DNA from: Sporosarcina sp. JAI121
GTDB taxonomy: Bacteria; Bacillota; Bacilli; Bacillales_A; Planococcaceae
NCBI RefSeq assembly: GCF_013408665.1
Contig: NZ_JACCCL010000001.1
Location: 1,131,136-1,195,135 of the forward strand
Direction of reading: 5' to 3'
DNA: 64,000 nt
Part shown: piece by piece, positions 20,847 through 31,758 of the stretch
Position numbering within the stretch: the first letter of the stretch is position 1
How the letters are laid out: each line of letters opens with the position of its first letter
The notes under the pieces: model-generated
What the model saw: only the letters and a program-made list of their open reading frames with translations
Database searches by the model: none
What the model was told of the DNA's origin: nothing
Made by a program: the position numbers and the translations under genes

Positions 20847-22109
20847 GTGAATACTGAACAAAACGATCTCTTATTTGACGATGCGGAAGCAATTGAAGAA
20901 AAACTTTCGCCTTATTTCAAAGGTGTAGAAAAAACCGCTTTTTACAATCAACGGAAAGTGCTGAAGGCGTTCCGTAAAAATATGGTGAGTGATTTCCATC
21001 TCACCGGGTCAACGGGGTACGGCTACGACGATGCAGGCCGTGACGTATTGGAACAAGTATATGCTGATGTTTTTGGAGCTGAAGATTGTCTCGTACGCAA
21101 TCAGATCATCTCGGGAACCCATGCAATTTCAATAAGTCTTTTCGGTATTCTAAGGCCTGGAGATGAACTTCTATACATAACGGGGAAACCGTATGATACA
21201 TTGGATTCCATCGTATCGGGAAGAGGGAAGGACACGGGGTCACTGCAAGATTACGGCATCACGTATAAACATATCGATCTGAACGAAGACGGTTCAGTCA
21301 ATTTTGAAGAGGTCGTAAAAAACATGCACGCCAAAACAAAAATAATAGCCATCCAACGCTCGAAAGGCTATTCCGACCGTCCATCCTTCATGGTGGATGA
21401 AATCGGAGAAATGGTCCAAAAAGTGAAAGCCGTCAATCCCGATGTCGTCGTATTTGTCGACAACTGCTACGGTGAATTCGTCGAAGAGCAGGAGCCGACC
21501 GAAGTTGGCGTAGACCTGATGGCGGGTTCGCTGATCAAAAATCCAGGCGGCGGCCTCGCACGAACAGGCGGTTATATAGCCGGTCGTGCCGATCTTGTTG
21601 AAAGATGTGCATACCGCATGACTTCACCCGGCCTGGGCGCCGAAGCGGGGGCATCTCTTGATACGCTACGGGAAATGTACCAAGGATTTTTCCTGGCACC
21701 GCATGTAGTCAGCCAAGCAGTGAAAGGGGCGCTATTCACCGCCGCGCTCCTGGAAAGTTTCGGACTCGACACATCGCCCCATTACACAGATAAAAGAACG
21801 GACCTGATTCAATCCGTATCATTCAAAAATGCGGATCAAATGATCGCTTTCTGTCAGTCGATCCAAGAAAACTCGCCTATCAATGCCCACTATGCACCGG
21901 AGCCATCCTATATGCCGGGCTACACGGACGATGTCATCATGGCGGCAGGAACGTTCATTCAAGGCTCCAGCATAGAACTGACTGCAGACGGCCCGATCAG
22001 ACCCCCATATACGGCATACGTGCAAGGCGGCTTGACGTACGAGCATGTTAAAGTGGCCGTTCTGTCTTCCGTGGGCAAACTAGTTCGTAAAAATTTGATT
22101 GGGAAATAA
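20847..22109 (+). CDS. ynbB: YnbB-like PLP-dependent protein (methionine gamma-lyase / aluminium-resistance family)
   Basis: 420 residues, fold-type I PLP enzyme. Motifs are HLTGSTGYGYDD, VRNQIISGTHAI, VFVDNCYGEFVEEQEP and the lysine segment GSLIKNPGGGLA, which probably carries the Schiff-base lysine. The substrate of YnbB is not established; the family name comes from sequence and from an aluminium-tolerance phenotype. GTG start at 20847. In B. subtilis ynbB is followed by glnR-glnA; here lexA follows directly on the other strand. Confidence 0.9.
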   Translation: MNTEQNDLLFDDAEAIEEKLSPYFKGVEKTAFYNQRKVLKAFRKNMVSDFHLTGSTGYGYDDAGRDVLEQVYADVFGAEDCLVRNQIISGTHAISISLFGILRPGDELLYITGKPYDTLDSIVSGRGKDTGSLQDYGITYKHIDLNEDGSVNFEEVVKNMHAKTKIIAIQRSKGYSDRPSFMVDEIGEMVQKVKAVNPDVVVFVDNCYGEFVEEQEPTEVGVDLMAGSLIKNPGGGLARTGGYIAGRADLVERCAYRMTSPGLGAEAGASLDTLREMYQGFFLAPHVVSQAVKGALFTAALLESFGLDTSPHYTDKRTDLIQSVSFKNADQMIAFCQSIQENSPINAHYAPEPSYMPGYTDDVIMAAGTFIQGSSIELTADGPIRPPYTAYVQGGLTYEHVKVAVLSSVGKLVRKNLIGK

Positions 22110-22180
22110 ATGTAACGGGTAGGCGTGATTCATGAGTGGTTGATTTGTCATGCCAAACCGCCACACCAATCTCACACAAA

Positions 22181-22218
22181 AAAGGGTTGTTTCCTTCACT
22201 AGAAGGAAACAACCCTTT
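22181..22218. terminator. Bidirectional terminator between ynbB and lexA
   Basis: AAAGGGTTGTTTCCTTC pairs perfectly with GAAGGAAACAACCCTTT across a 4-nt loop. Confidence 0.92.
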
Positions 22219-22231
22219 TACATACTCGTAA

Positions 22232-22852
22232 TTAATGAATCATGCGATAGACGCCAACGACTTTACCGAGAATAGATACGTTATCCAAAATGATCGGATC
22301 CATCGATGCATTTTCAGGCTGCAGGCGGAAATAATCTTTTTCTTTAAAGAAACGTTTCACTGTCGCTTCATCATCTTCGGTCATTGCGACGACAATTTCA
22401 CCGTTGTTCGCCGATTGCTGCTGTTTGACGACAACATGGTCACCATTCAGGATCCCGGCCTCGATCATACTGTTGCCGACAATTTCTAGCATGAATAGCT
22501 TGTCTTCTGACGTTCCGAACGATTCGGGCAATGGAAAGTACTCCTCGATATTCTCAATAGCGGTTATTGGAAGACCAGCCGTGACTTTACCGACTAATGG
22601 CACGTGGAGGACGCCGGGTTTCATTGTTTCCTGACCGTCAGGATCAAGAACCTCGATTGCACGTGGTTTTGTCGGGTCTCTTCTGATGAAACCTTTGCTT
22701 TCTAGACGCGCCAGGTGCCCGTGCACCGTTGAGCTTGAAGCCAATCCGACTGCTTCACCGATTTCCCTCACGGACGGTGGATAACCTTTTTTCTTCACTT
22801 CTGCTTTAATGAAGGATAAAATATCTTCCTGTCTCTTCGAAATTTTCTTCAT
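22232..22852 (-). CDS. lexA: LexA, SOS repressor
   Basis: 206 residues. The N-terminal winged helix (about 1-65) has [20 protein letters not shown]. The C-terminal S24 protease domain has the cleavage site Ala92-Gly93 (KVTAGLPI), nucleophile Ser128 (VGNSMIEAG) and general base Lys166 (ATVKRFF). ATG at 22852 gives [12 protein letters not shown], as in relatives, with AAGGGGTG upstream; the longer frame to 22921 is not supported. Divergent from yneA, with LexA boxes between them, so it is autoregulated. Confidence 0.97.
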   Translation of the reverse strand: MKKISKRQEDILSFIKAEVKKKGYPPSVREIGEAVGLASSSTVHGHLARLESKGFIRRDPTKPRAIEVLDPDGQETMKPGVLHVPLVGKVTAGLPITAIENIEEYFPLPESFGTSEDKLFMLEIVGNSMIEAGILNGDHVVVKQQQSANNGEIVVAMTEDDEATVKRFFKEKDYFRLQPENASMDPIILDNVSILGKVVGVYRMIH

Positions 22853-22938
22853 TTCATTCACACCCCTTAACCCAAAATCTAGTAACATCCGAAAATGGTG
22901 AAACCAATCACCGACATTCAAGTTATTTCAATGGATTC

Positions 22939-22967
22939 ATTATATCAGCCTGTCATAAAAATGGCAA
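22939..22967 (-). promoter_or_regulatory. Sigma-A promoter of lexA
   Basis: On the minus strand TTGCCA (22967-22962), a 17-nt spacer and TATAAT (22944-22939). A LexA box (22965-22978) overlaps the -35. Confidence 0.75.
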
Positions 22968-22990
22968 ACACAAGTTCGAATAGGTGTTGA
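22965..22990. promoter_or_regulatory. LexA boxes between lexA and yneA (lexA-proximal)
   Basis: On the minus strand CGAACTTGTGTTTG (22978-22965) is close to a known B. subtilis lexA box (CGAACCTATGTTTG). On the plus strand CGAATAGGTGTTGA (22977-22990) is a weaker second match that overlaps the yneA -35. Confidence 0.7.
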
Positions 22991-23015
22991 CATTCATATT
23001 CTTCTTTTCTATAAT
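22987..23015 (+). promoter_or_regulatory. Consensus sigma-A promoter of yneA-yneB-ynzC
   Basis: Perfect TTGACA (22987-22992), a 17-nt spacer and perfect TATAAT (23010-23015). A fully consensus promoter flanked by LexA boxes fits a tightly repressed SOS operon. Confidence 0.85.
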
Positions 23016-23028
23016 AGAATCAGTTATA

Positions 23029-23042
23029 CGAACAAGTATTCG
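23029..23042 (+). promoter_or_regulatory. LexA box at the yneA transcription start region
   Basis: CGAACAAGTATTCG has perfect outer CGAA/TTCG arms and 11 of 14 matches to the SOS consensus. It lies 13 nt downstream of the -10. Confidence 0.75.
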
Positions 23043-23054
23043 TAAGGGGGAGAA

Positions 23055-24025
<971 letters not shown>

Positions 24026-24088
24026 ATCATTGCACTTTCCGCCTATTTTGTATACGTTAATAACACAAAACTAAATGGAGGAAAAAAT

Positions 24089-24322
24089 ATGTTATCAGCA
24101 GATAAAATCAAACGAATCAATGAGCTTTCAAAGAAATCGAAGACAGCAGGCCTATCCATCGAAGAGGCGAAAGAACAGTCACAATTGCGGAAGGAATATC
24201 TTGAGACGTTCCGGTCATCAATGCGTGACACGATTGAGCATGTCAAAGTGCTTGATCCTGAAGGCAATGACGTGACGCCTGACAAGGTGAAAGACGCGCG
24301 TAACGGCAAATACCTGAATTGA
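24089..24322 (+). CDS. ynzC: YnzC, UPF0291 family protein
   Basis: 77 residues, two-helix UPF0291 protein: INELSKKSKTAGLSIEEAKEQ, then a C-terminal ARNGKYLN. Third gene of the lexA-linked SOS operon; molecular function unknown. Preceded by TGGAGGAAAAA. Confidence 0.92.
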   Translation: MLSADKIKRINELSKKSKTAGLSIEEAKEQSQLRKEYLETFRSSMRDTIEHVKVLDPEGNDVTPDKVKDARNGKYLN

Positions 24323-24397
24323 CCTTTGCATTCACAGCGCCGATTGTCTAAACTAGGACATGTAGATAAATAGACAACACGGGAAAGGATGTACACA

Positions 24398-26404
24398 ATG
24401 ACTCAACAGATTGACCAACTAGCCATTAACACAATCCGTACACTCTCAATTGACGCAATCGAAAAAGCGAATTCCGGACATCCGGGATTGCCAATGGGCG
24501 CTGCTCCAATGGCTTATACGCTTTGGACGAAACATATGCATCACAATCCGTCGAATCCGCAATGGTTCAACCGTGATCGATTCGTCCTCTCTGCAGGACA
24601 CGGTTCGATGCTTCTATACAGCCTGCTGCATCTTGGCGGTTACGGTCTTCCAATGGATGAAATCAAGAATTTCAGACAGTGGGATTCCAAAACGCCGGGA
24701 CATCCTGAATACGGCCATACAGTCGGTGTCGAAGCAACGACTGGCCCACTAGGACAAGGGATTGGAATGGCAGTCGGAATGGCAATGGCGGAGAAACACC
24801 TTGCTGCGACGTACAATCAGCCAAGTTTTGACGTTGTCGATCATTACACGTATGCACTATGCGGCGATGGTGATCTAATGGAAGGTGTTGCAGCCGAAGC
24901 AATTTCACTTGCCGGTCACCTGCAGTTGAATAAACTGATTGTCCTGTACGATAGCAATGATATTTCACTCGATGGTGAACTTGACATGTCGTTCTCCGAA
25001 AATATCCGTAAACGTTTTGAATCGTATGGCTGGAATTATATCCGTGTTGAAGATGGTAATAACATCGGTCTCATTTCGACAGCAATTGAAGAAGCGAAAG
25101 GCAATGTCGGAGGGCCGACGATGATTGAAGTAAAAACGGTCATCGGTTACGGTTCACCGAATAGATCCGGAAAGTCGGATGCACACGGTATGCCGCTTGG
25201 CGAAGATGAAATGAAATTGACAAAAGAATATTATAAATGGACATTGGATGAAGATTTCCATGTTCCTGAAGGCGTCTATGAAACATTCCAGGAGGCGGCC
25301 GAGAAATTGGGCACGCAAAAAGAACAGGAATGGAACGAACTATTTGAAAGATATGAAGCGTCCCATGAGGATCTAGCAAAACAATTGAAAGATGCAATTG
25401 ACCGTAAACTACCGGAAGGATTCGAGAAATCCTTACCATTGTATGAAGCTGGTTCATCTCATGCAACACGCTCCGCTTCGGGCGATGCTATCAATGCTAT
25501 TGCTAAGACCCTACCTTCGTTCTTCGGCGGAAGTGCAGACCTTGCAGGTTCCAACAAGACGACGATCAAAGGAGCAGGGGATTTCCTTCCTTCAAACTAT
25601 GGCGGCCGGAATATTTGGTTTGGTGTACGTGAATTCGCGATGGGAACTGCGCTTAACGGTATGGCTCTCCACGGCGGAGTGCAAGTATTCGGCGGTACGT
25701 TCTTCGTGTTCAGCGACTATGTGCGTCCAGCAATCAGATTGTCAGCCCTCATGGGTGTACCTGTCACATATGTATTCACCCATGACAGCGTTGCGGTCGG
25801 TGAAGACGGACCGACACACGAACCGGTCGAGCATCTCGCCTCACTTCGTGCAATGCCTGGACTATCGGTCATCCGTCCGGCAGATGCAAATGAAACGGCA
25901 GCAGCCTGGAACATCGCGGTATCAGCAGAAAGTAATCCGACTGCACTTGTGTTATCCCGACAAAACTTGACTGTCCTTCCGAAATCGGCAGAACTTGCGA
26001 TGGAAGGCGTTAAAAAAGGTGCATATATCGTTTCACCTGCGAACAAAGAACAGGCGGATGCAATATTGATTGCGACCGGTTCTGAAGTGAGCCTTGCTGT
26101 TGCTGCACAAGCAAAACTATTGACTGAAGGAATCGATGTCTCTGTCGTTTCCATGCCATCGTGGGATCTGTTCGAGAAACAGGACGATGCATACAAACAA
26201 AGCGTATTACCGAAAGATGTTAAAAAACGTCTTGGTATCGAGATGGGCGTTTCATTCGGCTGGCATAAATATGTCGGTGACGAAGGTGCAATCATTGCTA
26301 TCGACACATTCGGCGCAAGTGCACCTGGAGATACAGTCATTAAAGAATTCGGTTTCACTGAAGAAAATGTACTCGCAACTGTGAAAATGTTACTCAATAA
26401 CTGA
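24398..26404 (+). CDS. tkt: Transketolase
   Basis: 668 residues. Thiamine-diphosphate enzyme of the pentose phosphate pathway that moves two-carbon ketol units. [15 protein letters not shown], the ThDP motif [13 protein letters not shown] to [11 protein letters not shown], and the pyrimidine-domain [18 protein letters not shown] are intact. ATG at 24398 is chosen over 24389, because AAAGGATG would overlap the earlier ATG. Chromosomal neighbour of ynzC and sirA, as in B. subtilis. Confidence 0.97.
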   Translation: MTQQIDQLAINTIRTLSIDAIEKANSGHPGLPMGAAPMAYTLWTKHMHHNPSNPQWFNRDRFVLSAGHGSMLLYSLLHLGGYGLPMDEIKNFRQWDSKTPGHPEYGHTVGVEATTGPLGQGIGMAVGMAMAEKHLAATYNQPSFDVVDHYTYALCGDGDLMEGVAAEAISLAGHLQLNKLIVLYDSNDISLDGELDMSFSENIRKRFESYGWNYIRVEDGNNIGLISTAIEEAKGNVGGPTMIEVKTVIGYGSPNRSGKSDAHGMPLGEDEMKLTKEYYKWTLDEDFHVPEGVYETFQEAAEKLGTQKEQEWNELFERYEASHEDLAKQLKDAIDRKLPEGFEKSLPLYEAGSSHATRSASGDAINAIAKTLPSFFGGSADLAGSNKTTIKGAGDFLPSNYGGRNIWFGVREFAMGTALNGMALHGGVQVFGGTFFVFSDYVRPAIRLSALMGVPVTYVFTHDSVAVGEDGPTHEPVEHLASLRAMPGLSVIRPADANETAAAWNIAVSAESNPTALVLSRQNLTVLPKSAELAMEGVKKGAYIVSPANKEQADAILIATGSEVSLAVAAQAKLLTEGIDVSVVSMPSWDLFEKQDDAYKQSVLPKDVKKRLGIEMGVSFGWHKYVGDEGAIIAIDTFGASAPGDTVIKEFGFTEENVLATVKMLLNN

Positions 26405-26417
26405 TAGAAATCAATTG

Positions 26418-26465
26418 AGCCGTTCCATCTACCGAAGAAATTTCGGTGTTGGAACGGCTTTTATC
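26418..26465 (+). terminator. Terminator after tkt
   Basis: AGCCGTTCCA pairs with TGGAACGGCT, with an inner ACCGAA/TTCGGT stem, followed by TTTAT. Confidence 0.85.
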
Positions 26466-26513
26466 ATTGCTGTATATGTTGAACAAATGAATATCGATAA
26501 AAACAAGTGAGGG

Positions 26514-26915
26514 CACTGAAAAAGTCCGATATCCTTCAATCTTGATGATTTCCGTTCCGAGCGGGCGCTTTCTTACCTCCAGCCAAGTAATTTCTGGAAA
26601 AATTGGCGTGGAAATAAAGAATATTCTAAAGCAATTGCTTTTCGTTCCAGCGCTCGCTTTCCGCGGGTATGGCTTGAGCCAATCGAACAGTGAAGGGTTC
26701 GATTGGCCGTATTTCTGCGTTCTTGGCAAAAATTAAGGCATCCTTCACTCGTGCTCCCAACGCTAACGCTTTTGGTCGCAAAAGCCGTTTCTGCGGGGTC
26801 ATCGGCTAAGGATGAGTGGACTTACTCTTCCTATCTTTGCCTTCTGTTCCCGCTGAAGTCGCCGCTCTCCACTAAAATAAACTAGTTCTTACTATAAAAA
26901 ACAACATTATCAGTG
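26514..26915. mobile_element. MITE-like element, family B copy 2
   Basis: Left end CACTGAAAAAGT (26514-26525) is identical to copy 1; the right end AACATTATCAGTG (26903-26915) is degenerate. Internal segments such as AGGGTTCGATTGGCCGTATT and CAACGCTAACGCTTTTGG match copy 1 at 3437-3741. This copy carries about 100 bp more. No transposase. Its right end continues with GCTTGGCTTA into half a family A repeat, exactly as copy 1 does. Confidence 0.7.
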
Positions 26916-27190
26916 GCTTGGCTTATGGCGGAAGGCATCCCCAAGCGCTGTAGCTTGTATTATGGGGAACCTTAATTGTCTTGGTGACAGGCACCTTATA
27001 ATTATAGGCGCCTATCTTTTGAATCTTCATAATTGCGGTGGTGATTGTCATCTAAAATATATCGAGCGAAGGCGCCTTACAGGGGTAGCCGAAGCCATAA
27101 GCCAGACGACGAAGTTGTCTGGCTTATGGCGGGAGGCATCCCCAAGCGCCGCAGCGTTTATTATGGAGAACCTTAATAGTGGTGGTGACG
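26916..27190. repeat. Repeat family A, one right half and one full copy
   Basis: A right half (26920-26985) and a full copy (27064-27171) are about 188 bp apart; both are followed by GGAACCTTAAT-like sequence. In the full copy GCCATAAGCCAGACGAC (27094-27110) pairs with GTTGTCTGGCTTATGGC (27114-27130) across GAA, 17 pairs with one G-T, the best hairpin of the family. Confidence 0.8.
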
Positions 27191-27367
27191 GTCACCTGCA
27201 CCGACCGGGGTAGCTGAAGCATGTATGAAAAGAATTCCTTGTTCAAAACTATATATATGGCGACATTAATTATCTGTCATTTCCGACAGTAATAGTGCCA
27301 TTCCTTTCCGCAATGTGACACACTTTTTAAAGTAAACGCTGTAGGCTATCAGTAGGGGGTGGCGATA

Positions 27368-27817
27368 GTGAGAGCATATGGGATTTATAAGGTGAAGGAA
27401 ATGTACCAGCCATTCGTCATTGGACGTGAACGGCTGTTGTATGACCTATTGAAAGAGGACGAGCAACATAATGATAGTATGCCGGAAGTTCATTACTTAT
27501 GTGACAGGCTCGATGAACTGATGATAGATGATGCTATTATTGCAAACCTTGGAAAAGGATTCACATCGATTGAAACCCGGGATGGGGAATATAAACTAAC
27601 ACATCCCGTCAAAGGTTCCATTCTAATTTCATTATCATCCTATTCACTGAATGTTTTTTGTGACGGATCCCGTATGTTGGACTTGGATCTGTTTGTCGCT
27701 TTGTCAGGGGCGGATGATCGTTTTTTCGCCGTCATGGACGGACATGGGGAATGGGGATGGCTAAAACCTGTTAAAACGACTGAATTCCGACCATATGAAG
27801 AAACCGTATATTTGTGA
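27368..27817 (+). CDS. sirA: SirA, sporulation inhibitor of replication
   Basis: 149 residues (B. subtilis SirA has 148). Sequence identity looks low, but the N-terminal Y-x-I-KE pattern, the GRERLLYDLL segment and the C-terminal GEWGWLKPVKTTEFRP (B. subtilis has YGWLNPVKERNF) fit, and so does the position between tkt and yneF. SirA binds DnaA and blocks re-initiation in sporulating cells. GTG at 27368 is 8 nt from AGGGGG; the GTG at 27359 touches it. Divergence makes the name probable, not certain. Confidence 0.75.
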   Translation: MRAYGIYKVKEMYQPFVIGRERLLYDLLKEDEQHNDSMPEVHYLCDRLDELMIDDAIIANLGKGFTSIETRDGEYKLTHPVKGSILISLSSYSLNVFCDGSRMLDLDLFVALSGADDRFFAVMDGHGEWGWLKPVKTTEFRPYEETVYL

Positions 27818-28020
27818 AGCGATGTTCATTCATACATACAATGAGGCCCTGAATTTATAGTAAGGGTCTATTTGTATGTCAAAATAATGTAGAATATGCG
27901 ATGCGGTTATAGGATGATAAGAATAATTGATTGAGGTCCATTGCTATTCACCTTAGCTATGTTGTATAATCCTTGATGGTAGAGTAAAATCGAATAACTG
28001 AAGTAGAGGAGGTATAGCGG

Positions 28021-28263
28021 ATGACTACTGTATGGTGGATCGTTTTGATCATCGTCGCGCTATTAGCAGGTGTGGCCCTCGGATTTTTCATTGCACGTCA
28101 ATATATGATGAAATATTTGAAAGATAACCCGCCGATTAACGAAGACATGTTACGTATGATGATGATGCAAATGGGACAAAAACCTTCCCAGAAAAAAATT
28201 AATCAAATGATGACTCAAATGAACAAAGTGAGTGACAAAAAAGATAAAAAAAGTAAAAAATAA
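28021..28263 (+). CDS. yneF: YneF, UPF0154 membrane protein
   Basis: 80 residues: an N-terminal membrane helix ([21 protein letters not shown]), then [22 protein letters not shown], the signature of UPF0154, and a lysine-rich tail. Function unknown. Preceded by GAGGAGGTATAGC. Confidence 0.92.
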   Translation: MTTVWWIVLIIVALLAGVALGFFIARQYMMKYLKDNPPINEDMLRMMMMQMGQKPSQKKINQMMTQMNKVSDKKDKKSKK

Positions 28264-28268
28264 GTGAA

Positions 28269-28306
28269 GAAAAACACCCATTCAGATTGTTGAATGGGTG
28301 TTTTTC
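28269..28306. terminator. Bidirectional terminator between yneF and the YqkD-like gene
   Basis: AAAAACACCCATTCA pairs perfectly with TGAATGGGTGTTTTT across a 6-nt loop. Confidence 0.92.
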
Positions 28307-29242
28307 TTAGTCTCTGAAACCGAAACGTCCCAGAAACTCCTGAACCGTTTTTTCATATTGCACAGGATTTTCATTGAAGGATTTGGCGTGTGCACCTTTT
28401 TGGAATAGCTTCAGCATTTTGTCTCCTTCTTTAGCTGCATACAATTCCTCCGTCATATGGGGAAGAATGAAATCATCTTCCATACTGTGTATGAAAAGAA
28501 CCGGTTTGGAAATATTCCCGACGACTTCTCGCGGCGAAACGAGTTTTAACGTATAGCCGTCACGCATTTTCAAGAAAACGCTGGCGACACGCAAGGCCAT
28601 CGTCGATCGTATTGGCGTATTTTTACGTAAAATATGAAGTATTTGCTCAGAAAAGTCTGAAAATGGACAATCGACGATATGGAAATCCGTTACATCCTCA
28701 TAGGTTCCCGCATATAATAGCGTTGTTGCGGCTCCCATTGATTCGCCGTGGATGCCTAGCAATGCTCTTTTCCCAATACGCTCACGAACGGCATGGACAA
28801 TCGCCTGCAAATCGATCTTTTCATAATAACCGAAACTTGTCGTTCTGCCGCCCGAGTCTCCATGGCGCCGATGGTCGAATATGACCGAATTGAAACCCAG
28901 CCGTTCAAATAGACGGGCGTATTTTATCGAATTGATTTTATTTTCCGTCACACCGTGGCAGATAATCACTGTTTTAGCCGTTTCGAGTGGTTTCAGAAAG
29001 ACTGCCTTCAGCATATAACCATTTGGTGACACAATCCACATATTATCTTTTCGAACCGTCTCATACCACTTCCAGTCAAACCGCTTCGCAATGATTTCAC
29101 GTTCCAAAATAAAATCGGAATCCTTCAACTTTAAAAACATCAGTCTATTCGTTGCGACGACTCCGAAAATGGTCAATAACGTCGTAAAAATACTGGAGAT
29201 CACACCGGTTATATAAAGGACGCGCCGTTTCAAACCACTCAA
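28307..29242 (-). CDS. Membrane-anchored alpha/beta hydrolase (YqkD-like)
   Basis: 311 residues. One N-terminal membrane segment (about 10-32), then an alpha/beta hydrolase fold: oxyanion ICHGVTENK, FDHRRHGDSGG, nucleophile Ser in GIHGESMGAA, acid Asp in HSMEDDFI and His in KGAHAKSF. It resembles B. subtilis YqkD. A YqkE-like gene lies 2.2 kb away (31433-31684), as yqkD-yqkE are neighbours in B. subtilis. The substrate is unknown. It lies 6 nt downstream of the HMG-CoA lyase gene, on the same strand. Confidence 0.85.
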   Translation of the reverse strand: MSGLKRRVLYITGVISSIFTTLLTIFGVVATNRLMFLKLKDSDFILEREIIAKRFDWKWYETVRKDNMWIVSPNGYMLKAVFLKPLETAKTVIICHGVTENKINSIKYARLFERLGFNSVIFDHRRHGDSGGRTTSFGYYEKIDLQAIVHAVRERIGKRALLGIHGESMGAATTLLYAGTYEDVTDFHIVDCPFSDFSEQILHILRKNTPIRSTMALRVASVFLKMRDGYTLKLVSPREVVGNISKPVLFIHSMEDDFILPHMTEELYAAKEGDKMLKLFQKGAHAKSFNENPVQYEKTVQEFLGRFGFRD

Positions 29243-29248
29243 CTCCTT

Positions 29249-30151
29249 CTACAGTTGGCTGTTTTCAAATAAACTGTACATAGCTGTGTCAATTGGCCGT
29301 GACACATGCGGCGCAATCACTTGGACTGCTTCACACACCTTTTTCACATCGACGCCTGTTTTGATACCGAGCGAATCGAGCATATTGACAACATCTTCGG
29401 TTGCTACATTTCCGGTTGCCCCTGGAGCGAACGGACAGCCTCCAAGTCCACCCGCGGACGTATCGAATCGATCGATACCTGCCTGCAGCGAAGCAAATAT
29501 ATTAGCCATCGCCATTTTGCGCGTGTCGTGGAAATGAGCTGTCAACAAAACGTCAGGCAGTTCTTCCTTCAATGTTTTGAACAATTCATAGCTTTCACGG
29601 GGATTTGCCATCCCTATCGTATCTGCGACACTGAGTTCGTCGGCCCCCATGGCGACAAACCGTTTACAAAGTGCAACCACGTTCTGTATCTCTATTTTCC
29701 CTTCATACGGACAGTAAAATGCAGTCGAAATACAAGCCCGGATAAAAATGCCGTCCATTTTCAATTTCGCAAAGACGGGTTCGAGCGCATCGATGCTTTC
29801 ATCCGTTGAACGGTTAATGTTTTTCATGTTGAATGTATTGCTCACCCCAACGAACACGGCAATACTGTGTGCACCTGCTTCAATTGCAAGCTGGGCACCT
29901 TTTTCATTTGGAGCAAGAACGAATTGCCTGCCGACCTTCTTAGACTTCTCCACAATCATTTTTGCATCCGCCATTTGCGGCACCCATTTCGGGGATACGA
30001 ACGAAGTAAGTTCCATCTCCTGAATGCCAGCCCCTTGTAAAGCATCAATAAAAGCTAGTTTATCGCTTTCTTCGACATGTTTTTTTTCGTTCTGCAAACC
30101 GTCGCGCGGACCAACCTCGATAATTGTCACGTTATTTGGTAAAATGAACAT
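29249..30151 (-). CDS. Hydroxymethylglutaryl-CoA lyase
   Basis: 300 residues, TIM barrel of the HMGL-like family: VTIIEVGPRDGLQNEK (metal-binding Asp and catalytic Arg), LTSFVSPKWVPQMAD, HFHDTRKMAMAN and the flexible-loop GGLGGCPFAPGATGN with the essential Cys. It splits HMG-CoA into acetyl-CoA and acetoacetate, the last step of leucine breakdown. Good Shine-Dalgarno GAGGAGGG. Divergent from the thiolase gene, which could use the acetoacetyl unit. Confidence 0.94.
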   Translation of the reverse strand: MFILPNNVTIIEVGPRDGLQNEKKHVEESDKLAFIDALQGAGIQEMELTSFVSPKWVPQMADAKMIVEKSKKVGRQFVLAPNEKGAQLAIEAGAHSIAVFVGVSNTFNMKNINRSTDESIDALEPVFAKLKMDGIFIRACISTAFYCPYEGKIEIQNVVALCKRFVAMGADELSVADTIGMANPRESYELFKTLKEELPDVLLTAHFHDTRKMAMANIFASLQAGIDRFDTSAGGLGGCPFAPGATGNVATEDVVNMLDSLGIKTGVDVKKVCEAVQVIAPHVSRPIDTAMYSLFENSQL

Positions 30152-30228
30152 AACATCCCTCCTCTAGTATATTGTAATGAAGGGATGCATATACAGGCAA
30201 CTTAATTAAGGGAATAGGGGGAAAAGAA

Positions 30229-31413
30229 ATGTCTAAAGAAGTTGTAATCATTAGCGCGGTGCGTTCTGCAATCGGTTCGTTCCTCGGTACATTGAAAGAT
30301 GTTCCGGCAACAGAGATTGGCGCAACAGTTATCAAAGAGGCGTTGAAGCGTGCAGGGGTGGCACCAGAAAGCGTCGATGAAGTCATCATGGGGAATGTAT
30401 TGCAATCGGGTCTCGGTCAAAATCCGGCACGCCAAGCAGCGATGAAGGCTGGACTTCCTGAAACCGTCCCATCTTTGACGATAAACAAAGTATGCGGGTC
30501 CGGTTTGAAAGCTGTGCATCTTGCACGCCAGGCAATCGCGGCAGGAGATGCGGATATCATTGTTGCAGGCGGGATGGAAAATATGAGCCAAGCACCGTAC
30601 ATACTGAAAAACGGTCGCGAAGGTTTTAAAATGGGTGATCAAAAAATCATCGATAGCATGATTTCGGATGGACTTTGGTGCGCATTCAATGATTATCATA
30701 TGGGAGTCACAGCGGAAAATCTTTGTGACCGTTACTCAATTACGCGCGAAGAACAAGATGTCTTCTCGGCAAAATCACAACAAAAAGCGGCAGCGGCAAT
30801 CGAAGCCGGAACGTTCAAGGAAGAAATTGTAGCGATTGAAATTCCGCAGCGTAAAAGTGAACCTGTCATTTTCGATCAAGATGAATACATTAAAGCGGGG
30901 ACGACTGCTGACAAGCTTGGTAAATTGCGTCCGGCCTTCAAAAAAGAAGGCAGTGTAACAGCAGGAAATGCTTCAGGTATTAACGACGGGGCGGCCGCAT
31001 TCGTCATCATGTCGAAAGATAAAGCGGATGAGCTTGGTTTGACAGCGCTTGCAACGATTGCAGCCAATGCCAATGCCGGCGTGGATCCAACCGTCATGGG
31101 ACTTGGCCCGGTACAAGCGGTTAAGAAAGCTCTTGATAAAGTGAATATGCAACTGGCCGACATCGATCTTATTGAAGCAAATGAAGCATTCGCTGCACAA
31201 TCGATCGCGGTCGGGAAAGAACTCGAATTTGACGAAGAAAAATTGAACGTCAATGGCGGTGCTATCGCACTTGGACACCCAATCGGCGCAAGCGGAGCAC
31301 GAATCCTGGTTACACTTCTCCACGAAATGAAACGTCGTGACGCCAAATCCGGACTCGCTACATTGTGCATCGGCGGAGGGCAAGGCGTCGCCACCATCGT
31401 TACACGTCCATAA
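30229..31413 (+). CDS. Acetyl-CoA C-acetyltransferase (thiolase)
   Basis: 394 residues, degradative/biosynthetic type II thiolase. Active-site Cys in [11 protein letters not shown] (about residue 88), His in [11 protein letters not shown] and second Cys in [10 protein letters not shown]. Interconverts two acetyl-CoA and acetoacetyl-CoA. Divergent from HMG-CoA lyase across 77 nt. Preceded by AAGGGAATAGGGGG. Confidence 0.95.
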   Translation: MSKEVVIISAVRSAIGSFLGTLKDVPATEIGATVIKEALKRAGVAPESVDEVIMGNVLQSGLGQNPARQAAMKAGLPETVPSLTINKVCGSGLKAVHLARQAIAAGDADIIVAGGMENMSQAPYILKNGREGFKMGDQKIIDSMISDGLWCAFNDYHMGVTAENLCDRYSITREEQDVFSAKSQQKAAAAIEAGTFKEEIVAIEIPQRKSEPVIFDQDEYIKAGTTADKLGKLRPAFKKEGSVTAGNASGINDGAAAFVIMSKDKADELGLTALATIAANANAGVDPTVMGLGPVQAVKKALDKVNMQLADIDLIEANEAFAAQSIAVGKELEFDEEKLNVNGGAIALGHPIGASGARILVTLLHEMKRRDAKSGLATLCIGGGQGVATIVTRP

Positions 31414-31432
31414 ATGAAAGCAGGTGAAACAA

Positions 31433-31684
31433 GTGGCAAAAAAACGTAAACATACTCCTTCACAGCCGAAAAAGAGAGAAAACGAAGGATCAGTATTTTC
31501 CGACGCCCTTGATGATGATATTCTTGAGAAATTAAAAGCGGCGAAAAAAGCATTGTCAGCTGCTGAACAAGAAAAAGAAGAGGAACGACAAGAGCAACTG
31601 CGTCTCGAACGGGCAGAACGTGAAAAGAATAAAAGTTTTGGAGAACTTCTTAAAGAATATGGCGATACAGGATCGAAGTTCTGA
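31433..31684 (+). CDS. YqkE-like small charged protein (DUF3886)
   Basis: 83 residues, highly charged and predicted to be a long helix: DDDILEKLKAAKKALSAAEQ, then the conserved C-terminal KNKSFGELLKEYG. It resembles B. subtilis YqkE; function unknown. GTG at 31433 has AGGTGA at 5 nt, so it is preferred to GTG 31424, which lies inside that Shine-Dalgarno. It follows the thiolase by 19 nt and is probably co-transcribed. Confidence 0.8.
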   Translation: MAKKRKHTPSQPKKRENEGSVFSDALDDDILEKLKAAKKALSAAEQEKEEERQEQLRLERAEREKNKSFGELLKEYGDTGSKF

Positions 31685-31688
31685 AGGG

Positions 31689-31722
31689 AAGCACCGGCTG
31701 CAAGATGGTCGGTGCTTTTTTA
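31689..31722 (+). terminator. Terminator after the YqkE-like gene
   Basis: AGCACCG pairs with CGGTGCT, followed by six Ts. Confidence 0.85.
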
Positions 31723-31758
31723 CATTTACCACCTCTCGGGCGGAATAGGAGTGGTGAA

